A stretch of DNA of 64,000 nucleotides, taken from positions 124,001-188,000 of the forward strand of contig JASANG010002845.1 of the NCBI GenBank assembly GCA_030248215.1, given 5' to 3'. The translations under genes and the position numbers were made by a program. Each line of letters begins with the position of its first letter. Within the stretch, counting starts at the first letter, position 1. The DNA comes from Enoplolaimus lenunculus. Its lineage: Eukaryota > Nematoda > Enoplea > Enoplida > Thoracostomopsidae. Below, piece after piece: positions 47,774 to 59,069 of the stretch. The notes beneath the pieces are model-generated. The model did not search any database and had not been told where the DNA came from. It saw only the letters and a program-made list of their open reading frames with translations.

Positions 47774-49810
47774 TCACCTGCGCCTAAAATAATAATACAC
47801 CATATTTTCAACGCACAGGCACCCAAATCCAGCAGCACCAAGACCGTAACACAACAAATCGCGAAGATTAAGCAATAAATATTTCATCTTTTTCATGCCT
47901 CGATCAATTTTTTCAATAAAACGAAATCGTTGTGCTATTTTTGATTCAGTACGTTGCTCAAGTGTGACCCGATATTTACGAAACATTTTTTCAAATAATC
48001 CACTCGCTTGTATTGCACGTATTGCGTTTGCAAAACATTCATGCCAATCGAACAAATTGCGAATACGCACTTGTTGTTCTGGCATTGCACTTATTTTTGC
48101 AGTCGAATCGCAATTGGTATTGGTTAATTCGTAAGCAAGCAGTGTCTTTGGACCACGTTTATTGGCTAATTCATCAGCCACTGATGGAATTGAAACAGTT
48201 TCATTGGTTAATTTATTTCGATTTGAAATTTTAGCAATTAGATTTTGGTCTGTCTCCAAATTATTTTGCAAACTCGATGTTGTTTTGTTGTTTGATGCTC
48301 CAGCTACCGAAACGCGCCATCCTTTGTCTTCAGCAACGATTGTATGGTTACTGGCAGTAGTCTGTTCCCGATTTATATCGGACGACGTCAAGTTTAACGC
48401 TGCCTTACACAATCGAACCGAGTCCGTTTTATTGAATAAAAGTTGATTATTCGGAAACATCAGCGTCGAATAATATAACCAATCATATTCAACAGGAGCG
48501 GTCAAAATTAACTCGTCGTTGAGCAACTGATCGCCGCTATTGGCCAGACTATACAAAATTGAATACTGATCAAATATAAAAATAGACCCAGGCGTTCGTT
48601 GAACAAATCGAATTGCAGCTGAAACGTCATTTTTAATAACAGTTCGACTTTGAATTTCTTTACGTTGAGCTGTACTTCCGTTGTTTGTAATTCGACGAAT
48701 ATAATCGCTAATATTTTTCACTTGTACAGCATAATAATGATGCGCAGCAATTTGTTGCCTTAAAGCAGGCGCCGAATTGTACCGATCAGTTAAACGGCAT
48801 GGAATCAGTGAAGCAGTGAAAAATGCTTTATAAGTCACAAGGCCGACAAAAGCAACACTTGTCCACAGTGCAATCGATAATCGTTTATGCGTTGACGTTC
48901 GCCAAATATGCGCCGCTTTTTGACCAAATGGTATCAAATACAGATATTTTATAAATTCGTCAAGTAACTTTCGACCGCTGAAGTACTTTCCGCGCTGACT
49001 CCGGATCGATCCATCGTTTGTCGGTGATGTTTTATTGCTTGTGATTGATATAATTTCATTTTCATCATAACTGACTGCTGTGTCGTACCATTCGTACCGC
49101 AGGAGCAACCAATTGTTGTTAGAAACAGTCGAAAGTGACTCTTGCTCTCGATTGGTTGCGTTCTGTTGCATCACAGGAGTACCTCGTGTGGAAGTACGAG
49201 GCGTGTGTCGCTCCAAGTTGCTAAATACTGCCATCGCAATTGCAGTTACTATGAACACCATCACTCCGACAACAAAAACATGAGTTTGAAACGGTTGTAA
49301 TAGCGTCGAACTACACAAACCAGGCTTTGGATTGACCAATATTAACGGAGTCGCTTTGAAAAACGGAGCATCACGCACACAAACAACACTCTGACAGCGT
49401 TCATTGGTCGCGTAAATGATACCAGGTATCACATCGGCTTTATGATTGGTTGTTAACGCTCCCATCACTCCTGTCCACGTATGATTAACAAACGAACCGT
49501 ACGAGTACGGCAGTTCAAAAACGTTAGTCAAATTGACTCGTAAAATTCGAGCAATAAGTGACATTAAATCAATGTTTAACCCTGGTTCATGACATCCTGT
49601 CCAATCTGCCGGCGCTATCTGTGATACAGTGTGTTGCGCTTTTCGTCCGATAGAAGGAACTACAAATTTGGTCGATTCATGATTGAAACCGAGTATCCGG
49701 GTTCCGCATGGCATAACGTATGGCTCACTGAGGGTAAGTGCTACACGCAAATGTTGATTTAAGATGCGACTGCAGCTTTGCTGAAATAATTCTGACCGTG
49801 ATCTTGGCAT
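47774..49810 (-). CDS. Divergent ionotropic glutamate receptor
   Basis: Ligand-gated cation channel subunit of 678 residues in one exon. GLNIDLMSLIARIL (77-90) and TWTGVMGALTTNHKADV (111-127) are ligand-binding lobe S1. TNER places the ligand-carboxylate arginine at 138, then APFFKATPLILV (148-159). TM1 is about 176-197. TM3 carries TYKAFFTASL (326-335) in place of the usual SYTANLAAFL. FIFDQYSILYSL (411-422) is in lobe S2, and GLFEKMFRKY (604-613) precedes the last membrane segment (about 643-675). There is no amino-terminal domain, as in IR-type receptors. Unusual are an ~80-residue insert between TM1 and the pore and an ~110-residue Asn/Thr/Ser-rich insert in S2 (about 465-580). No signal peptide is visible at MPRSRSELF, so an upstream exon may be missing. 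Nematode iGluRs act at synapses or in sensory cells. Confidence 0.88.
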   Translation of the reverse strand: MPRSRSELFQQSCSRILNQHLRVALTLSEPYVMPCGTRILGFNHESTKFVVPSIGRKAQHTVSQIAPADWTGCHEPGLNIDLMSLIARILRVNLTNVFELPYSYGSFVNHTWTGVMGALTTNHKADVIPGIIYATNERCQSVVCVRDAPFFKATPLILVNPKPGLCSSTLLQPFQTHVFVVGVMVFIVTAIAMAVFSNLERHTPRTSTRGTPVMQQNATNREQESLSTVSNNNWLLLRYEWYDTAVSYDENEIISITSNKTSPTNDGSIRSQRGKYFSGRKLLDEFIKYLYLIPFGQKAAHIWRTSTHKRLSIALWTSVAFVGLVTYKAFFTASLIPCRLTDRYNSAPALRQQIAAHHYYAVQVKNISDYIRRITNNGSTAQRKEIQSRTVIKNDVSAAIRFVQRTPGSIFIFDQYSILYSLANSGDQLLNDELILTAPVEYDWLYYSTLMFPNNQLLFNKTDSVRLCKAALNLTSSDINREQTTASNHTIVAEDKGWRVSVAGASNNKTTSSLQNNLETDQNLIAKISNRNKLTNETVSIPSVADELANKRGPKTLLAYELTNTNCDSTAKISAMPEQQVRIRNLFDWHECFANAIRAIQASGLFEKMFRKYRVTLEQRTESKIAQRFRFIEKIDRGMKKMKYLLLNLRDLLCYGLGAAGFGCLCVENMVYYYFRRR

Positions 49811-51700
49811 TGATTTGTGGTTTATGTTATTTTTATACCTTTAAAAAAGACACAGTTGTGAACCTGTAATATATTATATAAACCAATACCAAACTTTTAC
49901 CTATGGGTGGGTTCAGTGGTAAATCGATCTTTATATCCTATCATTTGCACCCTTGATATATGCGCAACATTTGACATCTAATTATCGCCACTGGGAGAAT
50001 GACTAGACAAGTCTTGTTTGAATCAGTTAGAATACTATTATTACGAAACGTCATGATGGCCATGCCATTAGTTTGGGACCCTTGTACTGAATTAGCATCC
50101 TAATTGAAAATATAATTTTCTTGGCCCATAGCCAGTTCGGATCAAGTAGCATCCCCCCAAATACACCCAGTAATGTTTTTCCTAAGGATATAATCTCAAG
50201 TTTTTAACCTTGTGCTGGTTTCTAGTACTCAAATAGCCATGCTGTGTACTGGATCCTAGCCGAACGTTAAATTTCATCGCACAAATGAAATGGGTATGAG
50301 CATTTTCTCTCAGTTGAAGGATGAAAAACTTGACTCGAACCATAGGCTCGGTATGTAAGAAAATGGTGCTTATAAAGCCATTTTAGAAGTTGCGTGTCGG
50401 AAGTTCTGGAGTTCTCAGGTCTTACAAGTGGGTCTTAAATATTTCTAGCGGTGACGAAAATTTTCTAAGAGGTTTGATCAACCGCTTCTCCTCTCTGCTA
50501 CAGGGTCGTGCTAGTTAGTCAGTTCATTCAAGAAACCAAAGATTGTTCCTTCTGGAACCGTGGTTCAAGTCAGAGGTAGCACGGCTTACTGTCCTTCCTA
50601 TATATAAATGCACGCTGCTAAGTTTGCTTCAAGCGTACGGTGCACTTAGCCACTGCTCTCGTGCTGTGCAAATGACTCACGATGCTCTCGTGCACGCACT
50701 CGCCTCACTTCGTTTGGCTCGTGCCGCACACTTGACACATCGCAGCAGCGTGCGTTTATATCTCGGAAGAACGCAAAGCCGTGCTACAACTATTACATAT
50801 ATTGCTGTTTAAAAAGGTTACATATGAAGATTCCGTTTTGGGGCAGATTGGGAGTTGATAGGCCTTAAATGTACGTATGATTAAGAACTTTATACGCGAG
50901 CAAATTTTGTGAATTAATGCTAAAATGTAGAAAATCCCCGAGACGTACGTTATTTTAACCCGTCATTTTCGACGTTGCACTAAACGAACAAAATGGACGT
51001 TTCTGTCTTACCCTTAACTTTAAAACATGCAAAAAAAGTCTTATTTTTGATTTTGAATTGAACGGTTTGAACTTAAAATTCAACTGTTGAAGAACAGTCT
51101 CTATCTTACCAACAAGTTAAAAATAAGTATTTCTAGATTGGAGAAGGATTTCGAAAAATTGACAACCCAAGCTGGATCGAACGTGTAGACAACATATGGC
51201 AACGAATTTGGTGTGCCGAATATAAGAGGAAACCCAACGGCGCCGGAAATAAACAATGATACGGACCGCAAACTCAACACTGAGTGTAGATATACCAAAC
51301 GTAAAAAGCGGAACACGAATAGTTCTACAATGCAAATTCCAGTGAGCTGATTTTAACTGAGAATAATCTGAATCAGAATCACACAATCTGAGTTAGGACA
51401 ACCAGAACTCAGAACTGTGACTTAATCCAACTCATTCTGAGTTAAATTGATCAAGTAACCGACAATAAACTCGACTGAGAGTAAAAATCAACCCAACTCA
51501 GACTAAGTTATCGCGTACTGTTATTGGACTAAGAAATATTTAACTTGCAACCTGTGTTGTTATCCAAGTTATTAGAATTTATAGTGTAACAACTAGTTGG
51601 TGGGTTAAGTGTAGGGGTTGGTCACAGTGGGTGTTTCTGCAAGTGAGCCGGTGAACTATTGCAAACCTGGTGCATCTTAATGACACAAACTATCGTATGT
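49811..51700. other. No recognisable feature
   Basis: Contains GTGC-rich sequence at 50620-50760 with an 89-codon plus-strand frame that I cannot assign, and CTGAGTT/AACTCAG-rich sequence at 51340-51520 resembling 14790-14880. Confidence 0.45.
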
Positions 51701-51701
51701 C

Positions 51702-51961
51702 TTAATACTTTATTTTGATCGCAAATTTTGGCAATTGCCACAATGTTTACTAGCACTGTAGTCACATGCAGTTGCTCGAAGAATAGTCCGGATTTAAATA
51801 TTGAAAATTACAGCATAAGCAATTTTAACTTGCATCTGCCTTAATACTTTATTTTGATCGCAAATTTTGGCAATTGCTAGAACGTTTACTAGAACTGTAG
51901 TCACATGCAATTGCTTGAAAAATAATTCAGATTTAAATATTTAAATTTACAGCGTAAGCAA
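51702..51961. repeat. Tandem duplication of about 138 bp
   Basis: CTTAATACTTTATTTTGATC starts both copies (near 51700 and 51839). Each continues through CACATGCA(G/A)TTGCT and GATTTAAATATT to a terminal TAAGCAA, with a handful of substitutions. Confidence 0.88.
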
Positions 51962-53030
51962 GGTGCGTTTTGAAATTTCGCCTAAAAACCATTCGATGCG
52001 AGCCACATTTTATATACGAGCAATGATACAAAACAAACGTTTGGTAATCAGACACCAACCTTTAGAGCACGCTGCTGCTGTGCTGTTTGCTACCGGTCTC
52101 AGGAAAAGTGGTTTTACACGTTTCCGGCTATGTTAGACAAATTACTATTTGAAGGTATACTCGAAACTGTCGCTAAAAATTATCCTAAACCAGCCTGCAG
52201 GTAAAGCTTAAAACGCAAACTAGTTCTCCAGCACAACAAGCGGTCGCGATATACATTAGATTGAACTAATTCTAAGGTAAACGAGGAGTTTTAAGTCGCC
52301 AAATAATTTTGACTTCAATTCAAAGTACTTTATCTTAGCATAGGACTTTATATTAAAAATGTTTTGAAATAATCGCGGCACAGGTCAAAGAGAAATAGAG
52401 CTGCGAACGTTGTCAAACAAAGTGTAATTCGACATAAAATGAACCAGTGGTGTATACTGGATTTTCCGATGTGCTCGTTTTTTTTCAATATTTTGACGTT
52501 TTAATAACATCGAGTAATTGCGTCAAAGGCGCAAAGTTTTTCAAATTCGTGTTGTATTCTCGCTATATTTTTGACGTATTATATAATAGGCTGTAAACGT
52601 ATTGCGAGATTTAGGTGTAATATTTATATCGCAAAATTTTCAGCCCGCTAGGATCTATGGCGAATACGATCCAGGACATTCAACTGGATCCGGTACTAAA
52701 AGAACCTTATTTAAGAATTGTGTGCCACCAAAATCAGGCATCTAGAAACCTAATTACCGTAATGAAAAATACCTTGTAGAGAATATGACAACTCATACAA
52801 ACTTTATGTGACTGATGAGTTTCAAGAGTAAAAACTATTATATCAATGTGGTATTAATATTTTACAAGTTTAATAAGCAAAGAAGTCGACAAAGTGTGCA
52901 TATTTTGACTTTGGTACCAAGGAAACTGGTGTATCATGTTACACAACTGCGTCGAGTAAATAGCCAGTGTAAAAACAAACTAACGCTAAAACATGAAAGC
53001 TAGTATATTTTTGAACAAGGCTGGAGCAGC
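51962..53030. other. No recognisable feature
   Basis: AT-rich unique sequence without supported genes. Confidence 0.45.
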
Positions 53031-53215
53031 TATCCCGCATACCCCTTATTTGAGGGGGCCACCACCCCTAAAGTGGCACCCACACTAACCGGTTAAAACA
53101 AAAATCCCCGAAATTTTAAAATGCGTCTAGCTTCTCGCTCTCTTTGCTCGCGAGTTCGGGGCCCCGCCCTGAAGTTTGGATGGACCCCCCATTCCTGTCT
53201 GCTCCGGCACAGTTT
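53025..53215. mobile_element. GC-rich repeat end shared with 25695
   Basis: Starts GGCTGGAGCAGC and ends CCTGTCTGCTCCGGCAC, an imperfect inverted pair; the right end matches the start of the GC-rich block near 25695. Confidence 0.45.
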
Positions 53216-53315
53216 TTGAACGTACCATAAACATAACGCTTCCCTCCATTCCCCTATATTCCTTTTATTGACGTATATATTAAAATTGAGAGCTCCGAAG
53301 ATATTAGTACTCAGA

Positions 53316-53565
53316 ATACTGAAGATGAACATGAGAAACTCAACTTATAATTAAGAAAACCGAAGATGTATAATTGAGAAACGCAACTTCTAACGAAAAA
53401 ACAGAGAATGTAATTCAAAAACCTAACACTTGTAAATTGAGAAAATTGAAGATATTTGAAAAACCCAAATATGTAGTTGAGAAACTCAAATATGTAATTG
53501 AGAAAACTTATGATATAAAAATGAGAAAATCGATTATGTGATTGAGAAGTTGAGTAATTGGAAAT
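53316..53565. repeat. Degenerate ~30-bp tandem repeat
   Basis: About eight units built on GAAGATGTAATTGAGAAAC, varying in length, with no stable frame. Confidence 0.7.
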
Positions 53566-53992
53566 GAATAGTTTAAAACTTTTCTGTTATGTTTTATTTC
53601 ATTTTCTAGCAGGGTAGTAAACTTATTACGACTTGAGTATTAAAAATCCATTGTGTTCCAGCAGGTTACATAGTAACTAAAAGCATCAGGGTACTATCAG
53701 AGGTACTTATGCCTTCGGCACCTGCAGCGGCTGAATTTTTGCTGGAAATGCCGGCAATTTGGGCAATGAAATTATACATATTTTTTAAAAGCTGTGTTAC
53801 CATTCCTGAATTTTTTGCGGCTTGAGTACCATGTTTGAAACTATAATTTCCAGGATTTCATAAAAAAACTACGCTTGAAAGATAATTTTTGACAAAATTT
53901 TACAAATTATTCTCGAGTCACTAATGGAATTAAATTTAATTAAAATATTTGCGCCAGAAAGTGAATCATTGGATTTTCCACGCGGCAAAGAT
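53566..53992. other. No recognisable feature
   Basis: AT-rich left flank of the second minisatellite. Confidence 0.45.
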
Positions 53993-55936
53993 GGGACAGT
54001 TGGGACAGTTCGGACAGATGGGACAGTTGGGCCACTTGGGACACTTGGGACAGATGGGACAGATGGGACAGTTGGGACAGATGGGACAGTTGAGACAGTT
54101 GGACAGATGGGACAGTTGGGACAGACGGGGTAGTTGGGACAGATGGGACAGTTGGGACACATGGGACAATTGGGACAGATGGGACAGTTGGGACAGCGGG
54201 ACAGATGGGACAGATGGGACAGTTGGAACAGTTGGAACAGTTGGGACAGCGGGTCAAATGGGACAGATGGGACAGTTGGGACAGTTGGAACACTTGGGAC
54301 ACTTGGGACAGATGGGACACTTGGGACAGATGGGACAGTTGGTACAAATGGGACAGTAGGGGCAGTTTGGACAGATGGGACAGTTGGGACAAATGGGACA
54401 GATGGGACAGTTGGGAAAGATGGGAGTTGGGACGTTGCACAGTTGGGACAGATGGGACAGTTGGGACAGATGAGACAGTTGGGACAGTTGTGCCAGATGG
54501 GACAGATGGGACAGTTGGGACAGATGGGACAGTTGGGACAGATGGGACATATGGGACAATTGGGACGGTTGAAACAGATGGGACAGTTGGGACAGTTGCG
54601 ACAGTTGTGACAGTTGGGACAGCGGGACAAATGGGACAGATGGGAGAGTTGGGACAGATGGGACACTTGGGACAGATGGGACAGTTGGGACAGATGGGAC
54701 AGATGGGACAGTTGGGACAGATGGGACAGTTGGGACGGTTGGGACAGATGGGACAGTTGGGACAGATGGGACAATTGGGATGGGACAGTTGGGACAGATG
54801 GGACAGTTGGGACAGTTGGGACAGCGGGACAGATGGGACAGATGGGACAGTTGCGACAGTTGTGACAGTTGGGACAGCGGGACAAATGGGACAGATTGGA
54901 GAGTTGGGACAGATGGAACAGTTGGGACAGATGGGACAGTTGGGACAGATGGGACAGATGGGACAGATGGGACAGATGGGACATTTGGGACAATAGGGAC
55001 AGATGGGACAGTTGGGACAGCGGGACAGATGGGACAGATGGGACAGTGGGAACAGTTGGAACAGTTGGGACAGCGGGTCAAATGGGACAGATGGGACAGT
55101 TGGGACACTTGGGACAGATGGGACACTTGGGACACTTGGGACAGATGGGACAGTTGGTACAAATGGGACAGTACGGGCAGTTTGGACAGATGGGACAGTT
55201 GGGACACATGGGACAGTTGGGACAAATGGGACAGATGGGACAGTTGGGACAAATGAGACATATGGGACAGTTGGGACAGTTGGGACAGTTGGGACAAATG
55301 GGACAGATGGGACAGTTGGGAAAGATGGGAGTTGGAACAGATGGGACAGTTGGGACAGATGGGACAGTTGGGACAGATGGGACAGTTGGGACAGTTGTGC
55401 CAGATGGGACAGATGGGACAGTTGGGACAGATGGGACAGTTGGGACAGATGGGACAGTTGGGACAGATGGGACATATGGGACAATTGGAACAGATGGGAC
55501 AATTGGGACGGTTGAAACAGATGGGACAGTTGGGACAGTTGCGACAGTTGTGACAGTTGGGACAGCGGGACAAATGGGACAGATGGGAGAGTTGGGACAG
55601 ATGGGACACTTGGGACAGATGGGACAGTTGGGACAGATGGGACAGATGGGACAGTTGGGACAGATGGGACAGTTGGGACAGATGGGACAGTTGGGACAGA
55701 TGGGACAATTGGGATGGGACAGTTGGGACAGATGGGACAGTTGGGACAGTTGGGACAGTTGGGACAGCGGGACAGCGGGACAAATGGGACAGATGGGAGA
55801 GTTGGGACAGATGGAACAGTTGGGACAGATGGGACAGTTGGGACAGATGGGACAGATGGGACATTTGGGACAGATGGGACAGATGAGACAGATGGGACAC
55901 TTGGGACAGATGGGAAAGTTGGGACAAATGGGACAG
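53993..55936. repeat. 9-bp minisatellite array 2, GGGACAG(A/T)T
   Basis: Same unit and orientation as array 1, about 215 copies. Variants GGGACAGCG, GGGTCAAAT and GGGACAAAT mark larger internal duplications: GGGTCAAATGG at 54251 and 55075, GGTACAAATGG at 54341 and 55156, GAAACAGATGG at 54571 and 55513. These marker spacings are 815-942 bp. Long open frames on both strands are by-products of the 9-bp period. Confidence 0.97.
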
Positions 55937-57113
55937 CATGGGCCATGGAGTTTATAGTAGAAGGAGTTAAAACTGGAAAAATATTCAGTTAAGCCAAAAG
56001 GAGAAACAGTTTGTAGGTGGGGCGACGTCTCTTCTCCAAGCTCGCACCTCGTAGTTGCCGACCTATGAGATTTCCGCAACGCTGTCTGTGCTCTAATTGA
56101 AAATTGGAAAATATTTATATTTATGATTTCGATTCAACTTTACAACATACGGTTTTCTAAAGAACAATTCATTGCTTATTGTGTTGTTGAAAAGCGCAAT
56201 GGACAGCGTCTACTAGCTTATGCATTGCACAGCGTTTGCAAGATTTGAAAAGTTGTTGGGATTCGAGCCTTAAGCCCTACAGTAGTGGTGATGGTAAACG
56301 CCTATTCGGTCCCAGATAAAATAGAAAATCTTCGTACAAGACAAGGTTAAATAAATTGGTTCGGAAAAATATTTACAATAACTTTAAAATTTTGTTCTCT
56401 TCGCAAATGCAAATGGTTACTTATAGTTTAATTCGCCGTAAAAAGTGGATGTTGCTTTTTAGGGAGCAATATTATGCTACACATATTCCTATGCTTGAGC
56501 TTCACAAAGAAAGTCTAAAAGTACGCATACGCTTAACCAAAAGCAAAAAAATGGTCTAAAGACTAAGTCTACTCTAGTTAGGACTCGCCTTGTGCATTCT
56601 GTGCACAAATTCACAGGACATCTAGAAAGTCAAGGTTCGATACAGCTGTTCAATATAAATTCAAACGCATATTCTCAAAGTAATGTAGACTTTAAGATCA
56701 CATTGTTTTAAAATTGTAATGCTATACATGGACGCAGAAAACTAATGCAGTAATTGGGTTAATAATTTAAGCTAACACTTGTTCTGAATCACCTGACTCT
56801 TTTAGTTTTCTTCCCAAAACTTAAACCTAAGTCTAAGACTTGGGTTAGGTCTAACGCTGTGTTATGCCAAAATTCAAAAATTTTGGGAACTGTGGGAAAA
56901 ATGCGCAAGAGCCAATCACCCTCTGGATCAAATGAAACGCTCAACAACCATTTGTCACGGGATATTTTACAATTGTCACTATTCAAATGTATTCGCTGTA
57001 TTTTACGTTGGAGGTAAGTAATATTTCAATAAAGCAAATCTTGTAATTCTAGCAAACAATTATTTTCTAAAAGCGTTGTACTTTCATACAGTGTATTGCT
57101 AAATTTGTAATTC
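55937..57113. other. No gene; one decayed MITE
   Basis: A degenerate family A copy lies near 56440-56595 (ATGCTACACATATTCC, GAAAGTCTAAAAGTACGC, AAAAAAATGGTCTAAAG). The remainder is the 3' flank of the transporter gene. Confidence 0.45.
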
Positions 57114-58955
57114 TCAAAATTTGGATTCGTTCGTCTTATTTCGATAAACATAATTATCGACCCGTTTGTCAGCGTTTACATTTGCTCTTTGAACTTCCGA
57201 CTGTTCCGGAGCGATACGGCTTGATTTACCTAGCGCCGCTGTTGACGACGAAACCGGACGCCACAGTCCCTTAGCGAGCGTGATGCCATCTTCCAGTGTT
57301 TCCGGCAACGCGCAACCCTTAGTCTCAGGCAGAAGTAAGTCTAACCCAGCTGCGGCAACACCAACTAGACCATAGATCAAAAACGGAACCCAACGCCACG
57401 TATGTTGCCCAAGAAGATAAATTTGCGGTGCGCTGATTGATGCAATTCGTGCACACGAACTTGCAATTCCAATTCCTGCATTACGCGCAACTGTTGGAAA
57501 CAGTTCCGCTGAATAATTGTAAACAACAGCAAACGAAGCTGCGGCACCCATTTTTCCGATCGACGCTAACGTAACAATCAGCCAGCTCAAATGCGGTGGC
57601 AGAAATGTGCTTACAATAATTGCGACGCCGCCGAAACCAAAAAATATCGCAATTGATATGCGTCGACCGAGTTTTTCCATCATCGGAACTGCAATTAGAA
57701 ATCCTGGCAACTCAACTATGCCAAGTATTAAATAATTTACATAATCGCTACCTGGTAGTTCGTTGGAGTTCAACGATAGCCCGTAGTACGTCATGCTGGT
57801 TGCAAACCACGAATAGAACACTATTAGCGTTACTTTGGCTTGATGCCAGTTTCGGAGTAAATCTAAAACTGTTGCGCTTGCGGCGTCAGAATTAGACGCA
57901 TGTTTTGCAATATCTTGCTCAAGGGTTTGCTCGTCAATCGTTTCTTCGGGCCAATTAACGCGGGCTCCACGCAAAATTAATTGTTTTGCTTCAGCGATCC
58001 GCCCTTTGACAATTAACCAGCGTATTGACTCTGGAACCAGCCAGTACAGCGGAATTAGAAATACGGATGGGATCGAAATAGCAAACTGTAACCATTGCCA
58101 TTCGCGAATCAAATACGCACAAATGCCAACATAAATATAACCGAGCGCAAATATGCCTTGAACCCAAATCCCACATATGGTACCGGCAAGACCGCCAATA
58201 TACTCCATAACAATAACAAAACCAGTGATGTATGCACCATGACAAAACGCACCGTTTGCAATATGAAACAAGCATAGCAGAACAAAATTAGGCACCGCGA
58301 TAATTAAATGATACGAAATCATGCCTGCGAATGATAAAATTAAAAATACTGGCCGTCTGCCAAACCAATCCGATAGCAAGCCAGCAATTGCCGCGCCGAC
58401 CAAAAACCCGAGCATAAAACACGACGACGCTAAACTTCGTTTCCAATCGCTGTCACAAATTAGGTCAAATTTGGCCGTTAAGCTGGTTCGGTACTGAGAT
58501 TTGTCGTACACGTATATGCCAGATGTACAGCTGACCGATTGATTGCTAACACATTCCGCCAGTTCGGGTTTGCCCAAAGTACTATCACCAGATTCTGACT
58601 GGGTAGAACGCTGAGCGTCTGATGACTTAGCAGTGGTCGTTAACGGTAGACCGTATAGTGTCGTACCGGGACAATAAGAACAATAGTTTTCTTTGCCACC
58701 GAAAATTTTTGGCTCTGAATAAAAATAATCAAAACCGTAATTTTTCAAAATTGTCGAATTGAAGTCGAGCGAATTACTGTTCGAGGAGGTAGTATTGTCA
58801 ATAAACGGTAACGCGCAACGAGCCTTAGGCACTGCACCGGTAAATGAAAATGCCATCACTTCAATGCCAGCAATTGCAAACGGTAACGCGAACAACGCGT
58901 ATAAGTACGCTTGATACCGGCCCCAGTCACCCATGTATTTTTTAATTAATTCCAT
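57114..58955 (-). CDS. SLC22-type organic ion transporter (major facilitator)
   Basis: Twelve-helix plasma-membrane carrier of 613 residues in one exon, close to the 550-600 usual for the family. GDWGRYQAYLYALF (9-22) opens TM1. A large Cys- and Asn-rich outer loop (about 38-170) is typical of SLC22. GLLSDWFGRRPVF (192-204) after TM2 is the major facilitator motif A in the form seen in OCT/OAT carriers. WLVPESIRWLIVKGR (305-319) is the family's mid-loop signature. LLLPETKGCALPETLED closes TM12. Substrates are probably organic cations, carnitine or anions; the sequence does not decide. A TTTCTACTAG acceptor two bases before the ATG suggests a 5' untranslated exon or a spliced-leader site. The lack of introns contrasts with the two large genes here. 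Confidence 0.93.
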   Translation of the reverse strand: MELIKKYMGDWGRYQAYLYALFALPFAIAGIEVMAFSFTGAVPKARCALPFIDNTTSSNSNSLDFNSTILKNYGFDYFYSEPKIFGGKENYCSYCPGTTLYGLPLTTTAKSSDAQRSTQSESGDSTLGKPELAECVSNQSVSCTSGIYVYDKSQYRTSLTAKFDLICDSDWKRSLASSCFMLGFLVGAAIAGLLSDWFGRRPVFLILSFAGMISYHLIIAVPNFVLLCLFHIANGAFCHGAYITGFVIVMEYIGGLAGTICGIWVQGIFALGYIYVGICAYLIREWQWLQFAISIPSVFLIPLYWLVPESIRWLIVKGRIAEAKQLILRGARVNWPEETIDEQTLEQDIAKHASNSDAASATVLDLLRNWHQAKVTLIVFYSWFATSMTYYGLSLNSNELPGSDYVNYLILGIVELPGFLIAVPMMEKLGRRISIAIFFGFGGVAIIVSTFLPPHLSWLIVTLASIGKMGAAASFAVVYNYSAELFPTVARNAGIGIASSCARIASISAPQIYLLGQHTWRWVPFLIYGLVGVAAAGLDLLLPETKGCALPETLEDGITLAKGLWRPVSSSTAALGKSSRIAPEQSEVQRANVNADKRVDNYVYRNKTNESKF

Positions 58956-59069
58956 AGCTAGTAGAAATACATTAATAAATAAATAATAAATGCAATTATA
59001 GCATATTTTGCTAAATCTTTTATAAAGCGCAGCGTTTACCGAGTGCCGCGTATAAGCTATAGGCAGTGT
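58956..59069. other. 5' flank of the transporter gene
   Basis: AT-rich; contains the TTTCTACTAG acceptor-like sequence just upstream of the ATG. Confidence 0.4.

Noticed and set aside
50543-50812. 89-codon plus-strand frame in GTGC-rich sequence
   Set aside because: Composition is repetitive (GTGC, CTCGTGC) and the peptide shows no known family.
53869-56079. Open frames of up to about 670 codons on both strands in the second minisatellite
   Set aside because: Same cause as in the first array; no start context, no splice-compatible neighbours and no domain.
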